This document shows, piece after piece, positions 6,532 through 13,976 of a stretch of 13,976 nt of DNA (positions are counted from its first letter, which is position 1; the number at the start of each line of letters is the position of its first letter). The notes beneath the pieces were generated by a model that did not search any database, was not told the origin of the DNA, and saw nothing but the letters and a program-made list of their open reading frames with translations. The position numbers were made by a program, and so were the translations under genes. This DNA comes from Cytophagales bacterium (GTDB taxonomy: Bacteria > Bacteroidota > Bacteroidia > Cytophagales > Cyclobacteriaceae): assembly GCA_003500135.1 (NCBI GenBank), contig DNTA01000096.1, positions 1 through 13,976 on the forward strand, read 5' to 3'.

Positions 6532-8430
6532 TCTGATTTTCCTTTTAACAGGAGAAATTGCAAGGGCAGAAAATCCAGGTAATGACTGGCTGGATGCCGT
6601 ATTTCTTTCGAAAAACCAAACACCACTACTTCCGAAGTACTGGATCTGATTTCAGCAAAGGTAGGCTTCTCATGGTCATATAATGCCAATATAATCCCTC
6701 AAAAAACATATGACCATTTCAGTTGCCACGATGAACGTGTAAAAGATTTACTGGACCGACTTCTTGGAAAAGGCTTTAAATACAAAGTGATGGGGCGCCA
6801 TCTCATTATTTTACAGGATAACAAGCTGGCAAGTGCGGAACGTCGTCAAATTGAAACCTATACGATCAAAGGAAAAGTACTGGATGCCCGGACCTTGCAA
6901 CCCATAAACGATGCCCTGGTTTACGAAGTGCGAAACTCGAAAACCACCTATGTGAATTCCTATGGCAATTTTGAACTCAATCTACCGGCCAAATACGAAT
7001 CCGTAGCTATAGGCGTAAAAAGTGTCCACTATCGCGATACATTGTTGGTATTCCGGGCGGCCGAAAATGAAAAAAAGCTATTGCTTTATCCAAAAGAGAA
7101 GCCACCGGAAAGCATATCGCGTCAGCCCGAATTGGTGGAAGATGTGAAGCTGGTGCAGGACCTGGCGCCGGATGACCGGCGTTTTAAAGCCAATTACTTC
7201 GATGATTATCCGAAGAGGATGGCGCAAATTTCTTTGGTGCCGGGCATTAGCAGTAACCGTGATTTTAATGGAATTACGGAAAATAAGTTTTCATTTGACG
7301 TGCTGGCCGGCTATGCTGCTGGAGTGAGTGCTGTAGAAATAGGTGGATTGGTCAACATTGACCGCATGTTTGTTAAAGGGTTTCAGTTGGCGGGGTTGGG
7401 CAACATCGAAGGAGGTAAAGTAGAAGGCGTTCAAATTGCAGGTTTGTGGAACAATAACCGGGGCCGGTTAAAAGGTGTGCAGCTTTCAGGTGTGGGCAAT
7501 GTCGTACGAGATGAATTCAAAGGTGTCCAGGTATCCGGGATTCATAATTATGTACATGGCCAAATGAGAGGGTATCAGTTAGCCGGTATTCACAATTACA
7601 GCCGGTTGGATGTATCTGGTGGTCAGTTTGCCGGGATCATCAATATGACCGGAGGTAGTATGAAAACTTTTCAACTATCCGGAATCGCCAATTACGGTGA
7701 AAATGTAGGGGGCGTTCAGTTCGCAGGGTTGTGTAATATTGTCGAGGATACCGTGGGAGGAGGACAAATGGCGGGCCTTTTTAATTATGGACGCGAGGTC
7801 AATAACTTCCAATTGGCAGGTTTGTATAATATCAGCGCTGAAAAAGTGGGTGGGGCGCAAATAGCCGGGCTTTTAAATTATGGCAAAAAAGTAAATGGTA
7901 GTCAACTTGCACTTTTCAACATTGCAGATACGGTCAGTGGTTCTTCTTTTGGTTTTCTAAGTATCATTCGCAAAGGAAGGCATAGTGTTGAACTATCGGC
8001 GGATGAAACCGGGATTGTCCATTTTTCAATTAAAACGGGCGCTTATGGTTTTTACAATATTTTCAGGGGAGGTATCCGGGCAGGAGAGCCGGATACATAT
8101 GACTTTGGTTATGGCATCGGAATTTCTTCGGCAACGCGAAAGAAATGGAATTTTCATTGGGAGCTTACGGTGGATCAGGTATTAGAAAAAGGTATATTGG
8201 AAGCCCCGAATATAAATGCCCGCTCCCATTTTCTTTTTTACCGAAACTTCACGTCTAAAGTCAGGTTATTTTTCGGGCCGGTATTGGTAGGCCACGTTTC
8301 CTCCTGGAAAAACAGTGAAACCAACGAGTTTTTGACTGATATTTCTTTCTATCCTTTTTATTCTTACCAGTTCGATGAAACGCAGGTCGAACTTTGGCTT
8401 GGTGTAACATTCGGTATTAGCTTTTTCTAG
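6497..8430 (+). pseudogene. Secreted STN / CarboxypepD_reg-like protein with LA_2272-type surface repeats; single-base frameshift near the start
   Basis: Restored, this is a protein of about 644 residues. ATG at 6497 gives a signal peptide (VVLNLIFLLTGEIARA, cleavage before ENPG). An STN domain follows at about 34-96 (VLDLISAKVGFSWSYN and GKGFKYKV), then a CarboxypepD_reg-like beta-sandwich at about 121-195 (YTIKGKVLDARTLQPINDAL). Some 13 repeats of 14-16 residues span about 277-494, followed by a C-terminal domain of about 150 residues. The frame breaks at the CC at 6597-6598: adding one C turns GATGCCGTATTTC into codons for DARISFEK and joins the signal peptide to the STN domain. As written, only a fragment lacking signal peptide and STN domain would be translated. 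STN domains normally sit on TonB-dependent receptors; no TonB plug or 22-strand barrel is present. It is the likely sensor for the FecR protein upstream, whose gene it overlaps by 35 bases. Confidence 0.8.
7324..7977 (+). repeat. Array of about 13-14 degenerate 14-16-residue repeats within the STN protein gene
   Basis: Units follow the pattern V-x-G-x-Q-hydrophobic-A/S-G-hydrophobic-x-N plus 4-5 variable residues, for example VKGFQLAGLGN, VEGVQIAGLWN, LKGVQLSGVGN, FKGVQVSGIHN, MRGYQLAGIHN and VGGAQIAGLLN. The regular spacing and conserved Gln, Gly and Asn suggest a beta-solenoid. The first unit (VSAVEIGGLVN) and the last (VSGSSFGFLSI) are diverged caps. At DNA level the units differ considerably, so the array is old rather than recently amplified. 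Confidence 0.85.
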
Positions 8431-8483
8431 TCAAGCATCACCCACATTTATACCACATGCCATCATAAAAAGCAATATCAACA

Positions 8484-9547
8484 ATGACAACAACATTCAA
8501 AACTTTCATCGGAGACGAGAATATTAAGAGGTTTCTGGTCAAAACCGTATTAATCGCGATGGCCTTAATATTCTCTTTGATTTTCGCCGTCTTCGCTCAG
8601 GAGAAGGCACAATCGGGGCAGGTTACTTTTTTGCCACCCATCGGGACTCATGGCACAAAGGCCGATTCTATATCTTTCTATGCCTCCTTTAATATCCTGG
8701 TCGGAAAAACAGGAGGAATAAAAGCTATTGAATTCGGTGGGGTCAGCAATATTACCAAAGGGGATGTCAATGGCGCCCAGTTCGCAGGTATTTCCAATAT
8801 TGTTACCGGTCAGACCAATGCCATTCAGTCCTCGGGAATTGTAAATGTAACACATGGCCTACAGGGCGCCCAGTTCGCGGGAATTACAAATGTAAATAGA
8901 GGGCATGCCTACGGTCTTCAGGTTGCTGGGATATCCAATGAAGCGCAGGATGTGAAAGGAGCACAAATAGCCGGTATTTTAAATCATGCCCATAAACTTT
9001 CCGGTTTTCAATTGGCATTAATAAATGTTGTGGATAGTCTGGAAGGCGGGGCGCCCTTCGGTTTGTTTTCAATTGTAAAAAAGAACGGGTACCGGGCTGT
9101 TGAAATATCGCACAATGATGCATTCCTGGCGAATGTAGCTGTAAAATCCGGGGCGAAGTCTTTGTATAACACATATCATTTCAGGTATACTGATAAAGAC
9201 AATGTGAAGTATTACGGTCTTGGCTTGGGCCTGGGCGCTTTGGCGCCGGTTACCAATCAGTTCAGTTTTAATATTGACATCAACGGAACACAGGTTAACA
9301 TTGATGAGTGGTGGACGAATGAGCTGAATATGATTAACCGCTTCGAATTAAGCGCCAACCTGCATGTTGCCAGGTATTTTACCATTACCGGAGGTTTTGC
9401 CCTAAATGTGTCCGTTTCGCAATTGAAGGATGAGGAGGGCATGTTGATCGGAATCCCCTTGTTCCTGAACAAAACTTCTATGAACACATCTCAAACAACA
9501 CCATTACTACCATTTATCCCGGTTTTAATATAGGTATCAGGTTTTAA
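8484..9547 (+). pseudogene. Secreted LA_2272-type surface-repeat protein, paralogue of the preceding one; probable frameshift near the 3' end
   Basis: A secreted protein with a long N-terminal region and signal peptide (VLIAMALIFSLIFAVFAQ), an opening segment VTFLPPIGTHG, eight repeats of the same QxxGxxN type as the preceding gene (8718-9089), and a C-terminal beta-rich domain. The segment after the repeats matches its neighbour closely (QLALINVVDSLEGG here, QLALFNIADTVSGS there, then FGLFSI or FGFLSI, then VEIS or VELS). It lacks STN and CarboxypepD domains. As written the frame ends at 9533 with an unlikely tail (NTSQTTPLLPFIPVLI). One missing base around 9437-9475 would give instead FYEHISNNTITTIYPGFNIGIRF, ending at 9547 with the terminal Phe typical of outer-membrane beta-barrels. 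Translation of the rest is intact, so a partly functional product is possible. It lies 53 bases after the preceding gene and is likely co-regulated. Confidence 0.72.
8718..9089 (+). repeat. Array of about eight repeats within the second surface-repeat gene
   Basis: Units include IKAIEFGGVSN, VNGAQFAGISN, TNAIQSSGIVN, LQGAQFAGITN, AYGLQVAGISN, VKGAQIAGILN and LSGFQLALIN, spaced 14-16 residues apart, with the same conserved Gln, Gly and Asn as the neighbouring array. The last unit (LEGGAPFGLFS) is a diverged cap equivalent to that of the neighbour. This marks the two proteins as paralogues with different repeat counts. Confidence 0.82.
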
Positions 9548-9568
9548 CCATCCAAACAACCCAACAAA

Positions 9569-10171
9569 ATGAAGTTTTTACTATTGAAGCAACTGATTGT
9601 GCTTACTGTGACCGGTATGTCCATTACTTTGGGCTTTTCCCAGGAAATAACACAAAATATCAGAGGTATAGTGCGTGATGAAGCATCGGGAATGCCTTTG
9701 CCTGGCGCCACGGTTGTCATTGCAGATAGCGATCCGGTGATTGGTGAAATCACCTCGTACGATGGCAGTTTCAAATTAAAAAACATACCCATTGGGCGGG
9801 TAGATTTGATGATCAGTTTTATAGGGTATGAGCCCAAAGTGGTCCCTAATGTCCGTATTGGCGCTGCCAAAGAAATCGTTTTGGGGATCAACCTGCAGGA
9901 ATCGCTGGTAAAGATGCGTGAGGATGATCTACCGGTAGTGATTGACAAAATTTCGGACTCGTGGAATGATGAAAAAGACGGGAAAGTATGGGAATACGGC
10001 GAGTTGATACAATACGCCCAGGAGAAGTTTGTCAGGGAGGATGAAAATGCGGCAATTGTACGATCCAACAGGTACTACAATTACTCCGATCCCTGGCATT
10101 ACGACAGTGAGGGGTATATCGACCTGGGAAAACAATGTGCTGAGGAGTTTATACAACTCAACTCTAAATAA
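9569..10171 (+). CDS. Chimeric secreted protein: CarboxypepD_reg-like domain joined to the C-terminal tail of a SASA-type acetylesterase
   Basis: A continuous 200-codon frame joins two unrelated pieces. Residues 1-24 are a signal peptide (LLLKQLIVLTVTGMSITLGFS). Residues 28-112 are a CarboxypepD_reg-like domain of the kind that opens TonB-dependent receptors (IRGIVRDEASGMPLPGATVV, DGSFKLKNIPIG, ISFIGYEPKVV). From about residue 117 it resembles the end of sialate-O-acetylesterase-like (SASA/CE6) carbohydrate esterases: DLPVVIDKISDSWND, then WEYGELIQYAQEKF, then the DxxH motif at D174-P-W-H177 with GYIDLGKQ. The GQSN nucleophile region of such enzymes and the TonB plug and barrel are both absent, so neither parent activity should remain. 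Likely an internal-deletion product or a misassembly. It ends 2 bases from the convergent rluE gene. Confidence 0.7.
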   Translation: MKFLLLKQLIVLTVTGMSITLGFSQEITQNIRGIVRDEASGMPLPGATVVIADSDPVIGEITSYDGSFKLKNIPIGRVDLMISFIGYEPKVVPNVRIGAAKEIVLGINLQESLVKMREDDLPVVIDKISDSWNDEKDGKVWEYGELIQYAQEKFVREDENAAIVRSNRYYNYSDPWHYDSEGYIDLGKQCAEEFIQLNSK

Positions 10172-10173
10172 AA

Positions 10174-10848
10174 TCAGATGCGATCAATAATCCATTGCAG
10201 GTTTACCTCTCGTACAGTATCGTCCTTTAGATCATTCAGTGTGATATGCTCCACAGCGAAGCGGATTAGTCTCAGACAAGGGAGGCCAACAGCCGCGGTC
10301 ATTCTTCGGACTTGCCGGTTTTTGCCTTCATGAATGGTAAGCTCTATCCAGGTTTTGGGTAGGTAAGGACGCACCGGAGGTGTTCGTTCTGGGATTTTAC
10401 TTGAAACTGATTCTGGTAAAAAACTGGCTTTTCCCGGCAGCGTTTGGTATTTGTTACCCTTTATACTGATTTCCACCCCTTTTGAAAGTTGATCCAGCGC
10501 CTCTTGTGTTGCTTCCCCCTCAACCTGTGCCCAATAAGTTTTATCATGTGCATAGGAGGGGTCCTGCAATCGCTGCTTGAGCTGACCGTCATTGGTCAGG
10601 ATGAGCAGCCCTTCACTATCGGCATCCAGCCGGCCTATCGAGTAGATGTCTTTTGAAGGAAAGGAATACAGATCGGACAGGGTGGGCTTTTTGTCCATAG
10701 GTGTAAATTGGCTCAACATGCCATATGGCTTGTTGATCAGGAAGTAATACAGCTTCTCCGGGCGTGGTTTGGCCTTATTGTGCTTCTTCTTATTGTCAAA
10801 TTTTCTTTTAGACGAAGGATTGAACTTTTTTTGTTCCTCTTGCTTCAT
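10174..10848 (-). CDS. rluE: 23S rRNA pseudouridine synthase, RluE type (RsuA/RluB/E/F family)
   Basis: This 224-residue protein converts a specific uridine of ribosomal RNA to pseudouridine; RluE modifies U2457 of 23S rRNA in E. coli. The family motifs are complete: FLINKPYGMLSQFT near the start, GRLDADSEGLLILTNDG with catalytic Asp75, HDKTYWAQVEG, and EGKNRQVRRMTAAVGLPCLRLIR near the end. It lacks an N-terminal S4 domain, as RluE does, and has instead a lysine-rich tail (residues 1-30) that may aid RNA binding. The gene is intact. It lies 17 bases downstream of the serine hydrolase on the same strand, so the two may be co-transcribed. It ends 2 bases from the + strand chimeric gene. Confidence 0.93.
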   Translation of the reverse strand: MKQEEQKKFNPSSKRKFDNKKKHNKAKPRPEKLYYFLINKPYGMLSQFTPMDKKPTLSDLYSFPSKDIYSIGRLDADSEGLLILTNDGQLKQRLQDPSYAHDKTYWAQVEGEATQEALDQLSKGVEISIKGNKYQTLPGKASFLPESVSSKIPERTPPVRPYLPKTWIELTIHEGKNRQVRRMTAAVGLPCLRLIRFAVEHITLNDLKDDTVREVNLQWIIDRI

Positions 10849-10865
10849 GAAGCAAAATTAGCTGC

Positions 10866-12746
10866 TTAAAAATGATATCCAATCATATTCCAAAAACTCA
10901 ATTGCCAGTGAAACAGCGCCAATGCAATGGCTGCCCAGGTATAAAAAAGTTTGCTTTTTATACTTATTTCAGGGTTGGTCCAGTTGTAAAACATCACCAC
11001 CCATACCATAATTGTCAATAACAAGCTGATCATAGGAAATGACAGAATCACCTTCATGAATAGGGGTATGCCATAAACCAGGTCTTCATTAACAACGATT
11101 ATTATAATCACTATACCAATTACAAATATCACTGATAAAAATGCTGCTGACCAAGCCAGCCAACGCGCATTTCGCGATACCGGATTGATAGGGGTGATTT
11201 TGTGGTACCGCTTTTCAAGCCAACGAGAAATAGGCCAGTACTTCACTACTACGATAAGTGAAAGAAGTGTGATGATGAAAATAAAAAGTTGGAATCCTGA
11301 TTTTTCATAGAAAGGTACTCTAAGGAGAGTGAAGATCGGCAAACCATCAAAATGAAGTTGCTCAGCTTTATTGTTTTTCAATTTAAATCCCAGGAGTTCT
11401 TCGCTGCGTTCTTTAACGAATTTATGGTCACCAATCGGGTACCAGTAACTGATTTCACCGCTTCCTTTCAATTCAAGTCGATTGCTATCAACGGCGCTTA
11501 TTGTAATAGATGAAAAAAGTTTGGCAACTTTGGTTATGGTAGAATGAGAATATCTGCTGCTATGATACTCTCCAGTATAAGGCGACAGGTCTACTTGTTC
11601 AGATACTGAGTATTCCTTTTTCTTTCCTCTGAGAAACTGACTGACAAACGATTCGAGCACATCACTGTATACAGTTCCGGTATTGGTATTGAAAGAAATA
11701 AAGAATCCGATGTTTTCTTCCGGAATGACAACAAGTAATGAGTGGAACCAGAAAGTATCGCCTCCATGCCCGTAAATCTTTTGTCCAAATTGACTATGCT
11801 CCATAAATCCATAGCACATTGAATTAAAGCCTTCAATGGGGCTGTTCAAGGGTTCAAACATTTTCTTTACCGTTGTGCTGTCGAGAATGCGTGCGCTATC
11901 TAATTCTCCGTAGTTGAGCAATGCTTGCATGAAACGACCCATGTCAGATGCAGTGGCACTTGCCGCTCCTACGGCGTACATAGGAACCAACTCAAAAGAT
12001 TTTTCATAGAATTGCCCGGAGCCACTGGCATAGCCCTTAGACATTTGAGAGGCCAAGGCATTGGGTAGGGGTTGATTAAAGGTTGTGTTGTTAAGTTGAA
12101 GCGGATCCAGAATGTTTTGCTGTACATAATCATGCCAGTCCAAATCACTTATTATTTCAACTATGTGAGCAGCCAACGCTGTACCGTGATTGGAATATGA
12201 GGCTACCTGGCCAGGCGGATATACACGAAGAGGTATACGTTCTTCAAGTATTTCCCCCAAAGGTTTAAGGGTGGTAGTATCTATTGTAAATAACTCTATG
12301 ACATGATCTTCAAATCCCGGTGTATGTGACATGAGTAGCTTCATAGTGATTGGTTCATCATTAAAATCCGGCACTTCAAAAGCTTTGAGGTATTGATTAA
12401 TATCGGCATCCAGTTCTATTTTGCCCTGTTCATACAATTGCATCACAGAGATCCAGACAAATAATTTTGATATCGAGCCGATCCGAAATAAAGTAGTATC
12501 CGGGTCCACTTTAATTTTGGCTTCCACATCAGCATAGCCATATCCTTTTTTTACTACTGGTGTACCGTTATGCGTAATAATGGTAGTTGCACCGGCAATG
12601 TGCTCATCTTGCATTTTGGTTTGGATTACACCATCCACAAAAGCTTCCCACTTTATGGTATCCGAGTTGGCGTTGGAATTAAAAACGGGCACAATAAATA
12701 TCAATATACCAACAAGCCAGCATTGAGTAATTCGTCTCATTGTCAT
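10866..12746 (-). CDS. Serine hydrolase (class C beta-lactamase-like) with four C-terminal membrane helices
   Basis: A 626-residue enzyme with a signal peptide (residues 8-27, WLVGILIFIVPVFNSNANS) and an extracytoplasmic beta-lactamase-like domain at about 30-370. All three active-site elements are present: SxxK at S91-I-S-K94, YSN at 184-186, and HGG at 327-329. A linker domain (about 375-475) rich in beta strand follows, including LSPYTGEYHSS as seen after the catalytic domain in many such hydrolases. Four hydrophobic segments at about 485-503, 530-552, 563-588 and 598-618 anchor the protein in the inner membrane. The family includes peptidases and esterases; the physiological substrate is unknown. 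ATG at 12746 and ATG at 12740 are both possible starts. It is not closely similar to the serine hydrolase at 336-1364 outside the motifs. Its promoter must lie within 12747-12927. Confidence 0.92.
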   Translation of the reverse strand: MTMRRITQCWLVGILIFIVPVFNSNANSDTIKWEAFVDGVIQTKMQDEHIAGATTIITHNGTPVVKKGYGYADVEAKIKVDPDTTLFRIGSISKLFVWISVMQLYEQGKIELDADINQYLKAFEVPDFNDEPITMKLLMSHTPGFEDHVIELFTIDTTTLKPLGEILEERIPLRVYPPGQVASYSNHGTALAAHIVEIISDLDWHDYVQQNILDPLQLNNTTFNQPLPNALASQMSKGYASGSGQFYEKSFELVPMYAVGAASATASDMGRFMQALLNYGELDSARILDSTTVKKMFEPLNSPIEGFNSMCYGFMEHSQFGQKIYGHGGDTFWFHSLLVVIPEENIGFFISFNTNTGTVYSDVLESFVSQFLRGKKKEYSVSEQVDLSPYTGEYHSSRYSHSTITKVAKLFSSITISAVDSNRLELKGSGEISYWYPIGDHKFVKERSEELLGFKLKNNKAEQLHFDGLPIFTLLRVPFYEKSGFQLFIFIITLLSLIVVVKYWPISRWLEKRYHKITPINPVSRNARWLAWSAAFLSVIFVIGIVIIIIVVNEDLVYGIPLFMKVILSFPMISLLLTIMVWVVMFYNWTNPEISIKSKLFYTWAAIALALFHWQLSFWNMIGYHF

Positions 12747-12927
12747 AGTACGATCGGTTTGGTCAATGAAATTTAGGAAAGAAAGTGGTTTAATGTATTC
12801 TGAAATGGCAAAAAAATTGTTAAATATTCCGTAAGACCTTAGTTGATAGGGAATATATAAATAGTGACGGAATTACTTTGTAGAGAGTTGAAATTTTTGG
12901 AAAAGTGGTTTATTCATTCAAACTCCT

Positions 12928-13812
12928 TTATTTCATATTCAGGATCCTGAGTTTCAGTTCTCTTATTTCATTCGTATAATTAAATCGTTCGATGTCTTCT
13001 TTATATATTGATTCGGCTATTTTAAATGTAGACTTATCATAGAATTGCCACCAATCTTTTGAATAAACAGTTACATTCCTCCGGATATTGCTGTCACCAA
13101 AAACAGGATGGAGGTTTTGAATAGGCTGGAAACCATCTTCCAACTTAAATATTTTTGTGCCCGCTTTTACAAAAGTATACTGAGGGCGCAAATTTTGATC
13201 CATTAAGCTTACTGGAATACAGGAAAGCTTTTGCACAAAACTACTGAAGTCGTCATTGTACCGGAAAATGCCCAGGTATAAATTTTGATAAATGAATTTG
13301 TCTTGATTTCCGAAGATAGACTGATACGCACTAACTAGCCGATGAAGAGGGTTACGAACAATGGCGAAACTATTGATCCTGGAATTGATTTCTACATGCT
13401 TTAATGTGCTGTCCGCAAGCAAATCTATTTGGTCATCTGTGTATTTTTGTATTGTCGAATCTTCGTAAATTGATTTGAGTAGAAGATAATTAATAGTAGT
13501 GCTTCCGCATTTGGGAATACGTACGTAATGTAGGTCCTTCTCAATTTCAATTACATACTGCTTTTCTCTTATGGAATGGATCAATGATGAGGCAAAAACC
13601 CTTAGGTTAAACAAAAAATTTTTGAGGGCATTTCGATCCCGGTTGACATATTGAACACGGGGTTGTGGTCCCGCATTGGGATCCGTGATATGTTTTTTCC
13701 AAAGTTCAAAATCAAATTTTGGCTGAAAAGGGTGCGCATGCTTCACCAAAAGGTTGAAAAACCGAATAAGGGCAATCATCACTTGACATTTAGGAATGGA
13801 TGTTCGTACCAA
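12928..13812 (-). CDS. Sulfotransferase, family 2-like (carbohydrate sulfotransferase type)
   Basis: A 294-residue protein with both PAPS-binding elements of the sulfotransferase superfamily: the 5'-phosphosulfate loop YVRIPKCGSTTINYLL (K101, S104, T105, T106) and the 3'-phosphate motif FAIVRNPLHRLVSAYQSIF (R153, S161). The later KIFKLEDGFQPIQ, NVTVYSKDWWQFYDKST and IYKEDIERFNY segments fit the sulfotransferase family 2 group, whose members transfer sulfate from PAPS to sugar hydroxyl or amino groups. Such bacterial enzymes often decorate surface polysaccharides or glycolipids; no glycosyltransferase is visible in this window to name the acceptor. No signal peptide is seen. ATG at 13812 is the longest start; ATG at 13779 (MIALIRFF) is an alternative that loses no motif. 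It lies 181 bases upstream of the serine hydrolase on the same strand. Confidence 0.85.
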   Translation of the reverse strand: MVRTSIPKCQVMIALIRFFNLLVKHAHPFQPKFDFELWKKHITDPNAGPQPRVQYVNRDRNALKNFLFNLRVFASSLIHSIREKQYVIEIEKDLHYVRIPKCGSTTINYLLLKSIYEDSTIQKYTDDQIDLLADSTLKHVEINSRINSFAIVRNPLHRLVSAYQSIFGNQDKFIYQNLYLGIFRYNDDFSSFVQKLSCIPVSLMDQNLRPQYTFVKAGTKIFKLEDGFQPIQNLHPVFGDSNIRRNVTVYSKDWWQFYDKSTFKIAESIYKEDIERFNYTNEIRELKLRILNMK

Positions 13813-13923
13813 ATCATCATAAGATAAGGATTTTCATTTGATGTCCTTTTATCTACTCCATCCTGTATTGAGGCTAAGTGGTTTTTCCATACTATTCAAG
13901 TGAAACCTTGATCTAATAATGAC

Positions 13924-13952
13924 AAAAAAAAGAAGCCTCCATATGAGGCTTC
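13924..13952 (-). terminator. Rho-independent terminator for a gene beyond the right edge
   Basis: A perfect 8-base stem, GAAGCCTC at 13932-13939 and GAGGCTTC at 13945-13952, with a 5-base loop, is followed on the - strand by a run of eight T (A run at 13924-13931 on the + strand). It faces transcription coming from the right, so a - strand gene probably ends just past position 13976. It also insulates the sulfotransferase gene from read-through. Confidence 0.88.
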
Positions 13953-13976
13953 CAGTTAACCAATCTAAATTTTAAA

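Noticed and set aside
6449..6649. A short + strand open frame taken as an independent 66-residue gene.
   Set aside because: Its second half encodes the signal peptide of the STN protein and its end is produced by the frameshift at 6597-6598; it is part of that broken gene.
9544..10068. A long antisense open frame of 174 codons opposite the chimeric gene.
   Set aside because: Composition is serine/threonine/proline-rich with no motif, and the opposite strand carries clear domain signatures; it is a shadow.

Overview
The window looks like chromosomal DNA of a member of the Bacteroidota, most likely a Cytophagales-type bacterium. The signs are an ECF sigma factor overlapping a FecR-family anti-sigma gene that ends in a DUF4974-like domain, STN and CarboxypepD_reg-like domains on secreted proteins, weak or absent Shine-Dalgarno sequences, and a TTTG/TAnnTTTG-like promoter. 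No rRNA, tRNA, CRISPR array, transposase or integrase was found.

Left part (1-2360), visibly AT-rich: a possible C-terminal stub of a gene entering from the left edge, a membrane-anchored class-C-type serine hydrolase, and a HigB-HigA toxin-antitoxin pair. The pair has a palindromic operator lying inside its own promoter.

Middle part (2363-10171), all on the + strand. It opens with two adjacent broken genes: a DJ-1/PfpI-family gene with one frameshift, and a membrane-bound class III adenylate/guanylate cyclase with three frameshifts and one in-frame nonsense codon. Then comes a ParF/ParG-like partition pair (a Walker ATPase overlapping a small ribbon-helix-helix-like protein). Only 5 bases later begins a surface-signalling cluster: ECF sigma factor, FecR-type anti-sigma factor, and a secreted STN/CarboxypepD protein carrying about 13 short repeats (core QxxG followed by N). 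A shorter secreted paralogue of the repeat protein follows. The usual TonB-dependent receptor barrel of sigma/FecR systems is absent. The repeat protein holds its place, so the cluster may be a variant signalling system in which a repeat-bearing surface protein feeds the STN-FecR-sigma relay. Both repeat genes appear to carry a single-base frameshift. The last gene is a chimera: signal peptide and CarboxypepD_reg-like domain joined to the C-terminal tail of a sialate-O-acetylesterase-like (SASA) enzyme.

Right part (10174-13976), all on the - strand and apparently intact: an RluE-type 23S rRNA pseudouridine synthase, a large serine hydrolase with four C-terminal membrane helices, a family-2-type sulfotransferase, and a rho-independent terminator belonging to a gene beyond the right edge.

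Frameshifts are concentrated between about 2670 and 9480. Several fall in short C or G runs, so assembly error must be considered. The cyclase nonsense codon and the chimeric gene argue that at least part of the damage is real gene decay.
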